Assembly (NCBI RefSeq): GCF_025612915.1
Contig: NC_069117.1
Location: 4,970,917-5,034,916, forward strand
Length of the DNA: 64,000 nucleotides
From: Magallana angulata
Lineage: Eukaryota; Mollusca; Bivalvia; Ostreida; Ostreidae
Direction: 5' to 3'
Shown: piece by piece, positions 34,682-47,176 of the stretch
Numbering within the stretch: position 1 is the first letter of the stretch
Layout: each line of letters opens with the position of its first letter
The notes under the pieces: model-generated
Told to the model about the DNA's origin: nothing
The model's input: only the letters and a program-made list of their open reading frames with translations
Database searches by the model: none
Position numbers and translations under genes: made by a program

Positions 34682-35027
34682 GTATGAAATCTGAAATATA
34701 ACTGATTCTTTCACTTGAAAGAAATTAGTAGGTCATTTTAGAAAATGTATATGAATCTCAAAGTGGAAATCATAAGTGTATGAATTTGTCTGTGATGTTA
34801 TTGTAGGGGAAAAAACCCCCGAAACAATTATTGTTAATATTAGATAAGACATTTTAGCGAGTATTTTTGATTCATGCTTCGTTGTTTTCTGTGCTTTACA
34901 GCAAGGGAATGGCATATCACGTTTGGGATTTCACGTGAAATGTTGTCGTTAACCTTCTTACATTTTAAAAGATATATTTTTTTTTTATTGAAACATGTTT
35001 GGTTATTTAGCTGATGAATGTTGTTAA

Positions 35028-35485
35028 AGAGGCATGGCCACGATTTTGGTCAATAATGTACTTCCAAATTATAATGTTTACAATGCTTCAGTAAGGCGTG
35101 CATTTTTAATAGGCAACAAAAATTAAAGCATCACCAGTTGAGTTATAAGTTCCAGAGATAACAGGTCTTTGCTATGTTTTACAGGTTGTTTTTAAAAATT
35201 CCAGTTTTTGACCCAAAATAATAGTTTAAATGTTAAGAAATGATTATTCATGCTTTAAAGGAAAAAGAAGATTGAAAATTCAGCTTGTTTAGTAAACCTA
35301 CATGTATGTAAACAAAAACAGGACACATGCCCTGTTTACAAGACCTGTGAGTCTTCTACCTTGTCGATAATTCAACGACTTACTCTTAAATTTCATTTGA
35401 TCATTAGAAATGAAGTACTAAAGCTTTGTAACTAATAGAAACAGAAAAATAGTATTTAACTTAATTAAATAGTGACCATGCCTCT
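35028..35485. mobile_element. TTAA-type MITE, older copy
   Basis: Inverted ends (left AGAGGCATGGCCACGATTTT; right complement of AGAGGCATGGTCACTATTT) follow TTAA at 35,024-35,027. The right flank is TATA, probably a mutated TTAA. The interior has a GTAAACA-rich inverted pair like the element at 48,051, so they are probably related. Confidence 0.75.
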
Positions 35486-36149
35486 TATATGGTTGATACA
35501 TGTTTGTTATGTAAAAGTTTGCTTTATAATCATACATTATATTGTGTATAAAACCAGAGTGCATAGTTTGAGATGAATTAATGTACGATTAAAATGTTTT
35601 AGAAAAAAAAAATTAAGACACTTTCTTCATTTTGATTGTAGTAGATATGCATACAAATACCAATTACTGCTTATGTAACTATAATATATGGTGTCAGAAT
35701 AATTAACAAAATGATGTTATTTGAAATGAGTTTATTGGCGATAATGGCCATATCTGCTTCAATTGTATAAAAACAAAATATGTAGGTATGAAGGCTATTA
35801 CCACGAGATTTACCCTGGGAACGGATAAACACCTCTTGGCGGCGAATCTTAGAACATACTTGTACTAGAATTTAACAGTCCATATAAAAAATATGAACAC
35901 AACTGGTAAGCCTAAATCCGCAGTTAGCAAACAACTTGAAGGGCATCTGCCGTCCTTGAATAACAACCATGATGGTTTGTCAGAAAGCGTTGGTTCCTAA
36001 AATGAAATATAAAAACAGGAGCGCAGAAAAACCAGATAACTCCTGAACGATGTCCGTGAGGTCACCACTGGTAAGACAGAACTAACACAGTCTGCCCGAC
36101 CAGTAGGGCAGTCTGTTGGGGTTTACTTAGATATAATAACATGAGGCCA
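35486..36149. other. No gene seen
   Basis: AT-rich DNA with nothing recognisable. Confidence 0.5.
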
Positions 36150-37690
36150 ATAGGCCTTAACGGTCACCTGAATACCATAGCCCATTCACAAAATAGTCGA
36201 GGAGTCACATAAATGCATTCAATTGAGTTTCATTATGGAGTAGATGATTATAATATTGCAATGACATCCACCTCACTGCCTGAAATTTTTTCGAAAAGGA
36301 CTCTTAACCCTATAGCGTAGCACAAAACTTTAAGATCGTAACAGAGTGTATGAAAAGGTGCTCAGATCCAATTCAAATTCTTTTCTCATATATGTTAACT
36401 TTCTAGATAGGTTTAAATTTTACATGTTTTCATAGATAAACTAAAATTAGGTGGCTAGTATACTACTTATTACTTTACAATTAACAAGTCTACTTGTTTA
36501 TTTACAAAGAAATGAAGGCTGTTTTTGTTTCAAATAATAAAAATACCTGCATAACTATTTTGATCATACAACTTCTGAATTACACTATATTTAATTATTG
36601 ATTACTACATATATACAAGCCAAGGAAGATAACCCCTTTATAAAAAAGCAAGGGAAGATAACTCCATTAACTGTTATACTCCTCTTCAGTGAACTCTTTT
36701 TAAATGCTTTCACAATATCTTATCGATAACTTCGATGGGCAGCTTCATTTTTTTCTTTTCTAAACATGTAAATAAACTCATTTCTTTCATTGAAATTCCT
36801 GAGCAGAATAAAATAATAAGACAAATGCATACCCCCCCCTTCCCAACCATAACCCTTGCCTTACATGCACGTGACATAAAAATTATCAAAGATGATAGGA
36901 TAATTTTTTTTTCTAAATATGCAGTTAGTTTTTATTCTGTGTTCTGTGTCTGCAGAGAAGAAGATTTTTTAAACGTTATATGCATTAACACTAAATGGCC
37001 ATATTGCCCCCACTACTACCTGAACCCCTGACCCAGGGGCCATGAATTTTCCAATTAAGGTAGAGGGGTTTGTGGACATCATAACCATGCATTCAGTTTT
37101 TCTCCACATGTGTGGGAGTAATAGGAAGATTTTCTAAGATTTAATACATTTTCACTATATGGCTAAATTAGCCACGCATTTACAAAGGAATATTGGACTA
37201 GATATATAAAAATCTACCTCTCAAAAACCAATCAGCCAGGAACGCTGAAACTTGTATTAAAACATCCTAAAGTTTGGGGAAATTTAAGTTTTTTTTTTCA
37301 AATCATGATCCCTTGGGTATGATTGGATTACAAGGTGACAGAGGGACAAAATTCACATTGGAATATCTAGAATTTTAAAAAAAATCTTAAAAACCATTTG
37401 CCCAGAAAAGATCTAACTTTAGAGAACGCAACCTCAGGTAATGTAGATTCAAATTCAATATTTTTGTAATTAGACAACCCCTTATATAAGATTTTAATAT
37501 ATGAAGGAGACAAAATTGACATCCTTTAATCGGAAAAGAGACCAAAGTATACAGGAACCGTTATACGTCTTAAAAGTTTAGCACCCCCCTTCCAATATGA
37601 GGGAGCTCAAATTGGCATCCTTGAGTCAGAAATGGGGATACAGAGGATATAGAGTGTGATCACTCTTCCATGGCACCTGATCCTACCTCT
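36150..37690. repeat. Pearl-like repeat with ~175-bp units
   Basis: The head ATGAGGCCAATAGGCCTTAA followed by CGGTCACCTGAAT is a small palindrome. Two diverged units (AGAAGATTTTTTAAACG at about 36,958 and GGAAGATTTTCTAAGATT at about 37,126) both lead to CACTAAATGGCC or CACTATATGGCT. The phrase CCTGAACCCCTGACCCAGGG is, from memory, frequent in oyster DNA. The right end is at about 37,690 (CACCTGATCCTACC). There is no coding sequence; the frame at 36,735-37,031 is within the repeat. Confidence 0.55.
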
Positions 37691-37769
37691 TATTTGTTTA
37701 GAGGTTCGTGTTTGCTTTTCTCCTGTTTTATATTTTTCCTTTGGACTTTTGATATTGAACACTGTTTGT

Positions 37770-38345
37770 TATCGCCAAGTATAACGCAAACCGAATTGCG
37801 ATTAAACGCAAAGCTTTGCATTTAAACATAGTAGCTTTGCGTTTAAACGCAATAGAAATTAATTTTCCAAGTAAATTGGCCTTAATGAGCTTTCGTAATA
37901 TAGAATATACAGATATAAAATGTATTGTTGAATTGAAAATTAACCTGATTCGATTTTATTCATTAAAAAACTCATTCAAAGAATATTTTGCAGTTCTACA
38001 TAAGCTCATTGAAGAATGGTGTTCCGATGGGGCCACATTGACCTTCGCACTTTCGCCTTTAGGTCGAAGATGCGAGTTTAAATGCCGACAATGTTTATTA
38101 AAAACTAAGATATTTTTTGAAAAGAAGCTTTTATCTGTGTTTTAAGTATCCAATATCATTTGACGTACTTTGACCAAGTATTGTGGATTGATTTAGATTT
38201 TCTGAAAACGCAAAAGCATATTTACCATACAGCATTGCAACCTTCAGATGATAAATTTGCAATAGAAATGGGCACAGTGATCTTATAATGTAATGCCTTT
38301 TGATTAAAAAATCAATATGATATTCAACCAGTTTTTAAAGCAAGA
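37770..38345 (+). repeat. CGCAAAGCTTTGCG palindrome cluster plus dispersed repeat, copy 2
   Basis: Repeated palindromic words (CGCAAAGCTTTGC, AGCTTTGCGTTTAAACGCAA) at about 37,778-37,850 are followed by ATGAGCTTTCGTA. The second cluster, at 62,800-62,935 (TTCGCG words, then ATGAGC..GGGCTTTCGTA), has the same order. From about 38,050 the sequence matches the dispersed repeat of 16,860-17,170 inverted. The frame at 37,816-38,145 is probably not a gene. Confidence 0.55.
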
Positions 38346-38348
38346 GTA

Positions 38349-38737
38349 CGAGGGTTATCCCAAAATAGCGTAGACAGAACACATAACTTAAAATCTGTTC
38401 ATTGCAATTTTATTAGATTTCTATGTTTTCTTCAACGGCCCTTTGGCAAACAATACTGAAAAATTCAAATCTGTAATTTATGAATTTCTTGAGAAAATGA
38501 ATAATATGTAACAACAAGTTTTGTATGGCGGCGAAATGTGCGACGTCAAAAATGTTCATGTCGAATTAATGATCCAACATTCATTTATTTAACTTATTTA
38601 ATCTCAAACAATATTTGATTTCAAAACATAATTTAAATGCAAATTACTAAAACCCTTTGTGGCACAAGTTTTATCTTTATGTGTCTTTGATTAGCTGAAT
38701 AACGCCACTTGTCTACGCTATTTTGGGACAACCCTCG
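38349..38737. mobile_element. Mariner-type MITE (389 bp)
   Basis: Inverted ends of about 29 bases: CGAGGGTTATCCCAAAATAG on the left, and the complement of CGAGGGTTGTCCCAAAATAG on the right. They are flanked by TA (38,347-38,348 and 38,738-38,739). TA duplication and the CGAGGGT..TCCCAAAATA end are typical of mariner elements. No transposase remains. Confidence 0.9.
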
Positions 38738-38739
38738 TA

Positions 38740-40340
38740 CAGTACTGAAATCTTATATATTTCCAAATTCAAATGGTGCTCTTTGTATTTAATTTTGTAA
38801 TAAGTTTAATTATCTACTATGAAATACAAGTTTATTAAAATATATATTCGGCTTAACACTTTATAATTTACTACTCATTTTCCATGTATTTACCTCACAC
38901 TGAGAGCATTAATTGCATTTCAATTGTTTTTCATGATTTTTGTAGAATGCATAACTACTGACTAGTGAATCTCACACCGTTTTTAAAAAAATAGCGTGGT
39001 TCACATATCATTTACATACTTATTTTGGTTAATATCTAAATAAATATTGTTAAATAAGATTTAGTACTTTGCTGTATTTAATTTATTATAAGTATCAGAT
39101 ATAGTCATATATAGCCTTAAACACAGAACAGTACTAATGCTTGTTTGGCCTAAGGTCTATACTGTATGTATGATCCGGGCTCTGCTGCTGTTTTCACCAA
39201 CACCACTTCGTTTATTTGTCTTTCAGGCCTAATAGAGAATATGGATGGATTCTTGTTAAAAAAAATATTGGAACAGCAAACTTGCCCATTTTGAACTGTT
39301 TATAATAATCAAATAAAACTTTCAATCTGTTTTATTGTTGTAAAAAATTAAACATTAATTTACCTTGAAAATTAGGTTTTTTGATGGCTTTCTCAAGTCA
39401 TCGCAGAAATTTACTATGTATAACTTGTATTACCAGCCTAAATTTCAGCCTCTTGGCAAAAAAAAATGTCTGGAAAGATATATGTATTGTTATTATTTCT
39501 TTATCGGCTCCAGATAGTTTTCTTTTAAGGACTTTTTCTGACCTTCTGGTAAATGTTGAAAATGTGTTTTTGTAATGTATTGCATGCAACATTATTTTTT
39601 GCAAAATATCTAATAGAAGGGGTCTTTGTCTAGCTTCTATATAAAATAATGAACGCCGCAGATCTCTAAATGAGGGGAGCACATACTTTATTGGAGACTT
39701 GTTATATAAAGAAGTTAATTTCAAAATCATACAATCGCATATTATTCTATGTAATGGTTTTTAGATAACAAAATCACAGGTAGTGGCATGTCACAATTCG
39801 TTTTTAAGTATTGAACAGCAAATAAAAGATAAAATTTATAAACAAAACTAAACTTTTAAACAAAACAAAATTTTGAAAAAATATTCAAACAACATATGTT
39901 GTTTCCCGATACCAACAGTTACACCAATGTTTGTAGTTGTTAAGTATGAAGTTGTTTTCTGTATAGTGAGACGTAGTAGATTGCATTTGATGTACTTCGA
40001 CCTTGAGTTAAAAGATAATTTCCACTCAACATGAAAAATAGACATACACCTACGGTACTTCCATTGACAGTGTGCTTTCAAGTACTTAAAGGTATGGATG
40101 TGGTAGGGTCTATCAAATTACTTTTATATTAATTTGTAATAATATACATATATTAACTTAAACTTATTGGTATTCGGTTACTTTTACTTAACGTATTAGG
40201 TTAGAATATTAGGTTGTGTTGTTAAAGTTCACGCTTTAATTTTGAATTTAAAAAAAATCTTATTTACAAAACATAATATGGATCTGATAAACTTAATTAC
40301 TTTAGATTTCTAATTAAAAGCAAGGAATTAATATCCACGT
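38740..40340. other. No gene seen
   Basis: AT-rich spacer. Open frames at 39,381-39,730 (both strands) match nothing I know and are probably chance. Confidence 0.5.
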
Positions 40341-40370
40341 AAAATCGCGAGAAGCACATCTCGCGATTTT
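40341..40370. promoter_or_regulatory. Perfect 12-bp hairpin upstream of TRPV gene 3
   Basis: AAAATCGCGAGA and its complement TCTCGCGATTTT are separated by AGCACA. It lies 150 bases before the ATG of the next channel gene and contains TCGCGA. It could be a palindromic factor site (TCTCGCGA is a known core-promoter word in animals) or the relic of an element end. Confidence 0.45.
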
Positions 40371-40519
40371 TAAATTGTCGGATTTATTTTTCAAACATTT
40401 GTAGCCTACATGAAATTGTGATAAAAATCCGGCATTCTCTGTTTGATTCTTAAAACTAAATTACTAGGAGTATATTTACCTTATCATTCTATTGTTTTTT
40501 AAACAGCAAACATTGCGAA

Positions 40520-43135
40520 ATGGAAGGACTGTATTATATAAAAAAGTATGAAGATGATTTAGAAAAAGATCAGGAAGAAAATGTTGAAAGTTCAACAATG
40601 GGTGTAGAATCACGGGAAATAGAACAAGACCGCTTAGAACACATAAAAACTTCCACAAAAGAACTGATAAATACAAACAACTCTGAAAAGGTTCTTTTTG
40701 AACTAGGAAAAGATATTATCAATGCAGATATTATAAGTGCAAAAGCGAGACTAGAAGCGTTGAAGGACCGGAAGAAGCCCGATTGGCTGAAGATGTACCA
40801 AAGCCCTGACAAGCAAGGCGAAACCCTGCTTCATTTGGCAATTAAAAGCCTGGATGATATAGCTCTAGTTACAAATCTATCGGAGATGTGTCCAGATTTA
40901 CTTCTGATGTCAAGGGAGCAATCACCAATATTTCACGGACAGACAGCACTACATATGGCAATTACCAAAAGCAACAAAGAAGCAATTCAAGAAATGTTAA
41001 GAGTTGGCATTAGATATAAGAAAAAGGAGATGTCGACTCTGTTGCACATTCGCGCAACAGGATCTCGGTTCGTGAACACGGTGATGATGGGGCAACTTCC
41101 TTTAACTGTCGCCGCACTGACGGGGAATACCGATATAGTTGATGTTTTGTTGGAGTTTGGAGCTGATTTAAACATTCAAAATGAAGAGGAAGACACTGTG
41201 TTGCATTCATTAGTTAAATACGCAGCAACATACCCAGAGAAAGTAATAACCATTATTCAGATGATGCAACATATAAATCAGAAACTGGAAAACAAACATC
41301 GAATCGACAGTAGCACGTTTGACCATTTCGGAAATGATATGCACCGAAAGGCTAACTCCCTCCTTTGGCTTGTGAAAAACAAAGAAAGCTTGACGCCTCT
41401 CCAACTTTCCGCAAAGCACGGAGTAACGGAACTGTTCGAAGAAATTCTTAATCTAAAAAATGTGTACTGCTATATCAGTGCAAATGATGGATTGTTTGAT
41501 GTCAAAGAGTATGACATCACAGAAATAGATACTGTCAGCGTTATAAACTTGGCGCAAAGCCATAAACAATCCAAATCTATCCCTGAAAACTTCGACGGAA
41601 TAGCAAGAAATATCGTACAGTCAAATCAAACAAACTGTGCCTTTTGTTGGTCTTATCCTGAAACAGAATCCATCTTGGAAATGCTTTTCAATAGTGACTA
41701 TGACAGCAAAGACGCATATCGCATCATAGAGTTACCGCCAGTTCAGAATATCATAAAAATGAAATGGAACAGATATAATAAGTGGTTTATATCGTGAATG
41801 ATACTTCATTATGTTTCAATGATACTATTAACAATGTATAGCGTATATAATGTTGAACTGAGGATTCCAAGTGTGCAAGGTAACAATACCACCACGTCTC
41901 AATCTGTTGTTTGCGTTTTTCAATGGTATTCGTTTAGTGTAGGTTCAATCTATGGCTTTATCGTATGTTGTTTAATGATTGCTAAGTTCCGTAAAAAGAA
42001 TGTCTTTAATTACTTTTTTCACAATATGGAATATATATTTCCCATGCTGATACTATCTATAACGATGGTCATTGATGTTCTTTGGTCCTTAATAGAAGAA
42101 CACGACAACATTCCTTTAATCATTGCACTTATTTGTGGCTGGTGGTTGAACGTATTTTTCCTTTCACCCTTTCAAAAATTCAGCTTCTTCACAGAACTTA
42201 TCAAACGTGTAATCACCGGTGATCTTCTCCGGTTTGGACTGGTGATTCTTTTTGGGCTTTTTTCATTTACAGCTGGAATGTACATTGTGTTCAGGGGAAC
42301 AGACGAAGAAGATTTTTCTTCGTATGGAAGAACGATGATGGCAATGTTTAAGCTCGGGATAGGGATCGACGATATAGGGGTGTTGTATTCTGCACGAATT
42401 CCATGGGTAGCAATATCTATCTTTACAGTCTTTACTACCTTTACATATATACTTATGTTGAATGCTTTGATTGCAATGATGTCTCAAACATGTTCTAGAG
42501 TGTCAGAAGAACGATTTCCCCAATGGCGAATACAACAGCTCTCTATCATTCTTGTTATTGAAGATCTTATCTGCCGCTGCTGTTTTAAGAATATGCGTAG
42601 TGCAGGAACCAAGAGGAAAGTTTGTGGATTAGATCCAAAAACAAGACAAATAAAATACGAAGAAAGGTACTTTCTAGAAATTCATGCCCTAAAGAAGGAA
42701 TTTGCAACAGCAGAGGATAAAGTACGAGTACAAAAAAAATCAAATGACTTGGAAGTACAACGCACTTTTTCGAACGGCGGTAATAGGATAACAACGAGAA
42801 ATGATTTTTCTTCATCGGGAAGATATACACCTCCAATGGTCGATAAAACATCGCCGCAGAATGACTTATTAGCACATTCTTTTCGTTTGAAAAAGAATAC
42901 AAGGCAGATAGTGCCTATCTCTATAGAAGAGCCACCCGTTCAACGAAAACATAGGAGAGAATTTTCACAAGAGAAAAATGTCTTAAACGAAGACGACAAA
43001 GTTGCCCATTATTTCCAAAAACTGGACACATCCACTAGACGCATAACTCTTGCCAGAAAACCGCCAACCGGATTAAATTCTCAGAAAGAGCGAGATCAAG
43101 TAGAATGTGAAATCCGTACTCTTACTGATTATTAA
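40520..43135 (+). pseudogene. TRPV-like channel with one in-frame TGA at S1 (871 codons)
   Basis: A single-exon TRPV gene, full length apart from one codon. A good acceptor (TTGTTTTTTAAACAG to 40,506) precedes the ATG at 40,520 by 13 bases. The acidic N-terminus (VESSTMGVESREIEQ) leads into ankyrin repeats (residues ~95-320), then GLFDVKEYDITEID and KMKWN. Codon 426 is TGA (41,795-41,797) where paralogues have the Trp of FISWMILHY, so one TGG-to-TGA change stops it at the first membrane segment. The frame then runs open for 445 codons: S1 to S6, filter LGIGIDDIG near residue 610, LNALIAMM, TRP-box QWRIQQLSIIL, a long basic tail and the terminal ECEIRTLTDY. AATAAA follows at 43,168. The second half begins with an ATG right after the stop. 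It may be a pseudogene, a polymorphic null or a read-through gene. Confidence 0.92.
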
Positions 43136-43167
43136 TGACGTCTCTTACTGTATGTGTTGGATACATT

Positions 43168-43173
43168 AATAAA
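43168..43173 (+). terminator. Poly(A) signal of TRPV gene 3
   Basis: AATAAA begins 33 bases after the TAA stop. Confidence 0.6.
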
Positions 43174-45515
43174 CATTTAAATCTTTTCGTATAAAGCGTT
43201 AGAGTAGTAAAGGTTTGATTATTGTATTGGCTTATGTTTAATACTTATAAATATGTTTTGGTTTTGAAAAAAATAATTTGATTTCTTTATATCTAAGTCA
43301 ATGTTTAATTCAAAGTTAATCAATATAAATTTTGATTAAAAAATCCTCTTACTAATATTTCATTCCTACCTGTCTACAGCTTTATTTATGCTTCGTGTAA
43401 CTTTCGCCGTTTTAAACTAGCAAACTGATCCGCCCGTCTTGAATTCTCCCAGACATAGTTTTGTTCAAAGAGGGATAGTTTGAGCCATTGGAATCGCCAA
43501 AGTTTTAAATTAGCCTGCTGACAGCGAGGGCGCAAAATACGAAATTAAGATGGGACCAATATTTCCCTGTATACAGTATCAACAAATTACTGTATGAAAT
43601 TAATCACAATGATACTTATTTGATATATCTATATGTTTTGAATATTATGATGTTAATCAATTGATCATGAGCATATTTCAAAAGTTTTTTTGTCTCTTAG
43701 ATTAAATAATAAATGATACGAATATGTATTTTGAACTTTTTTCTTGCAATATTAATAACACTGTTCATCTGTTCAATAGTAAACAGTTGACCAAAAGTAT
43801 CATATATTAAAAATGCATGAAAATTTACCATCTATAAATATTGTTTTTTAAGACGTGTTAATAAAACAACCAAAGAACTTTTCACTTAACAAAATATAGT
43901 ATCAAATGTTTTATTGTTATTTTGGTGTTTGAAAAATCATTAATACGCTATTTTGATTTTTAACATGGCGAATCTTAGTTTGGTTAAAAGAAACAAGCGT
44001 CTTTTCTTACACGTTACAAAAACCAACATTTCAAACCTACAATATTACAATTTTATTCAAGTTGCAACAGTTATTAGTTGTATAATGTTGAAAGATGAAC
44101 AAGAATGTCAAAGATTAGTGACGTTTGATGAAAATAAAATTTTCTATATAAACAGAATTAAGAAAAAAGACCATTCTGTCATATGCTACATGACGTTTTA
44201 AAAAAAATCAAAGCGCCAACGCATTTATCAGGAGAACCATTGCTATATGAAAGAGTAAAAAGGTAATTAATTATATTTATCTGCTTTACATGCGTCTCAA
44301 GCAACACACGCTGTTGGTATCCGATTTTCAGATTTTGAAATGTATGTTGTTGTTGAGATAAAAAAGTTTCACATCATAAAAAAAACTATAATCAACCTTT
44401 TTAATGTTTGTTTTGTACATAAATTAACCTTTAAATAATTTTGATATAATTAAATGACTTATATTTATAAAAGTTCCAGCGAGTAAAAATGTGTACGTAA
44501 CAAAATGTAGTAATCTCAAATTACTCTTTATGTAATGAAGTGGATTTTACAGTATGTTACGACATGTTAGCTTATTATTACGGCGTATCAAAACATGTTA
44601 GTTCAAAGCACTCTACCATGCATGTACTTACGTGAAGATGGCGAAAAGTATTACCATGCCCATTTGAGATAGAATGGAAGTGAGATAATGATTGTTGACT
44701 GTCGATAACACTACATTTCAATTCCATTGCTGATGCTCGAGTAGATTTGATAACTTGAAACTGTGCATTTAATTGTAGATAAAAGCGCCCAGATGTGTAC
44801 TGTGTACCGAAGAGGAATATAGAAATAATGAATAAAAACTCCAATATTTCGGTCAGTGGTGGGGCAGCCGTATATTATTTACCAAGATTTCTGGTTTCAT
44901 TTTTTTACGTTGGATATAGCTGTATATAAGGAAAATATAATTTGTGCAGACGTTCTTTCTACTTATAATTGATTGAAGTGAGAAATAACAAAAATATAGG
45001 TTCTCCATTTTGAAAAGCTATGTTCATCTTTTAACGTTAAATTTATTAAATTGAAGTCTGAATGTATCTCTGATCTCAGTATGGTTGTTATCATGACCGG
45101 GCTCTCTAATTAGTAATAACAACACACTTTCTATACACAATAAAATATTTATATACAATATTTACAAATATACAAAAATTCAACATTTCAAGACGGGAGA
45201 CGGTGCATCGACGTCGGCTTCCAACATCTCGTCTCTGCCAGTCACAACGATGATATCCTTAGCCAGTGCCCAATGTGTAGTCCACCTCAAGTTCAAAAAC
45301 CGTGTCATCTTCAAAATGCGGAAACTCTTCTGTATGTCAACCATGAGCCGTCAGTCCTCATAAACACCTCCTTGGCCAATGCAGAGAGCGTCGTCTATAC
45401 ATTAAATGAGACTAAACCTAGGGAATCTTTAACATTAAAGCTTACACAAGTATACTGTATTTTTGACCCTAAACGGTCTCCGTACAATACATTTAAACAG
45501 AGTGCATAATCGACA
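43174..45515. other. No gene recognised
   Basis: AT-rich spacer. Small open frames at 43,953-44,201 (+), 44,578-44,844 (-) and 45,273-45,509 (+) encode peptides I do not recognise. They lack clear domains, and I do not call them genes. Confidence 0.5.
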
Positions 45516-45516
45516 C

Positions 45517-47176
45517 TTAGGGCGATTTTATTGATCAAAAACTAGTTTAGGTTTTAATTCTGTTTTGCATAACTTTTTATCTATTTGCAAAACCGTTTTT
45601 GAACTAGTTTCAACCCAAAACTAGTTTTTTGTATTTATCAGCTTTAAACTGACAGTAGTTTCCGGAAAAACTGACATTGAACTCTGGCTGCGGTTTCAAG
45701 GGTTTTAAATCTGTTAAAGATGGCGGAAAGAGAGGTGTTCGAAAGAGAGTTGTTGATACCAAAGTGCGGAACACGCGGCATTGTATCGTCCTTACGTCAA
45801 ACTTATGTGAATCAAAGGATCTATGATAGAACATATTACTGACCAAAATAAAAACGTGGGAGAGAGTGATTCCATTAATACTAACAGTGACAGATATTCT
45901 TTGCAATCTCCACACGAAAACGAAAAAACTTTTGAAGTTGTTGAGGAAAAAAAACTGCGTCGTGTGAAGAAAACATTTTGTTTTGAATATGCCCAAAGAT
46001 AATAATAAAGGTTTAGATCAAATGAAACCAAAAAATGAACCAAAATAAAAAAAACCCGGAGAATACGGAAGTTAATTTAATAGCAAAGCTAGTGGACAAA
46101 ATAAATTACAGTGAAGAAATAATTCTGCAATACAAAATGTTTTTTTGACAATTCAATACATGTCTAAATTAGTTTCAGATATGCAAAAAAGATTTAAATT
46201 TCAATTTGGGAATTAAATACAAATTGTATTATTCACTTAGAAAGTGTTTAGCAATTTTTATCCTGTGTTTTTTATAAACCAAGTCAAAAGGAGAGAGGTG
46301 TGGTATTTTATCATTATTTGTCTTTATATGTGCCTGTCTGTAAAAATATTTTTGTGGTACTATGTATTGAATGTGCTTGAAATTCTGATACACTGTTTGT
46401 TTAAGCAATATCATTTGAAGATTTATTTATAAATTCATTGGTAAGTTTAATGCAATTTTTTCCAAATAAAACTTGATTAAAACTACCCTAATTATTTGCA
46501 ATATACGTAGTTAAAGAGTGGAAATGACCGATGCGTTATAAGTTTTTGTCTTTGTGAATTCATTGAAAGATCTGCTCTTAACATTTTTTTTAAGTAGACA
46601 TTGTAATATATGTAATAAGTTCGCATGTCTATTTCATTGCTGGCCACTCAATCAATGCTCTTTGAGATTTGTCTAGGACCACGTTATAGCTGCATATTTC
46701 ACTTGAAACCGGTGTCATTGTTAACTTCTTTTTCCATATCAAAAAAATTTAAACGCCTGAATCTTCCTCGAAATTCATTGAACCTTCATTGATCTTTTTA
46801 CTGACTTTCGTGTAGAACTATGCATATATTTATTAAAGTTTTTCTTAGCTGTATTCACATTTCCATAATACATGTACAAACAATAAAACACGCTTAAAAC
46901 GAAACGCCAGGGATGGGCGATTTGACTTCGTTTTGTACCGTTATTCGTTACAGTCATCAAGTTAACAACATCTAGTCTTGCAATGGTTACGTGGAATTTC
47001 CAATTATATTGGTATTGCCCGCCAAAATTGTCCCTATTGTTAGCTATAGAATAAAGACTTTCATGCAAATGCAAATGTGCTTAAATATTATCTGCCTGGT
47101 TTTTAACAGAATTGAAACTTTTTTTGAACCATCAACCTAAATTTGAACTAGTTTTTGATTAATAAATTTGCCCTTA
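45517..47176. mobile_element. PIF/Harbinger-like non-autonomous element (1.65 kb)
   Basis: Inverted ends (GGGCGATTTTATTGATCAAA on the left; complement of GGGCAAATTTATTAATCAAA on the right), then a shared AAACTAGTT, are flanked by TTA (45,517-45,519 and 47,174-47,176). A TTA target with GGGC ends fits PIF/Harbinger. A short frame at 45,720 (MAEREVFERELLIPK) could be an exon relic. No DDE domain was seen. Confidence 0.85.

Noticed and set aside
41795-41797. TGA read as selenocysteine
   Set aside because: The paralogues have Trp at this codon, not Cys, and no SECIS-like hairpin was noticed after the stop.
45273-45996. Small frames of 78 to 128 codons around 45.3-46.0 kb
   Set aside because: No recognisable domain, and most lie inside the TTA-flanked element. 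Kept only as possible exon scraps.
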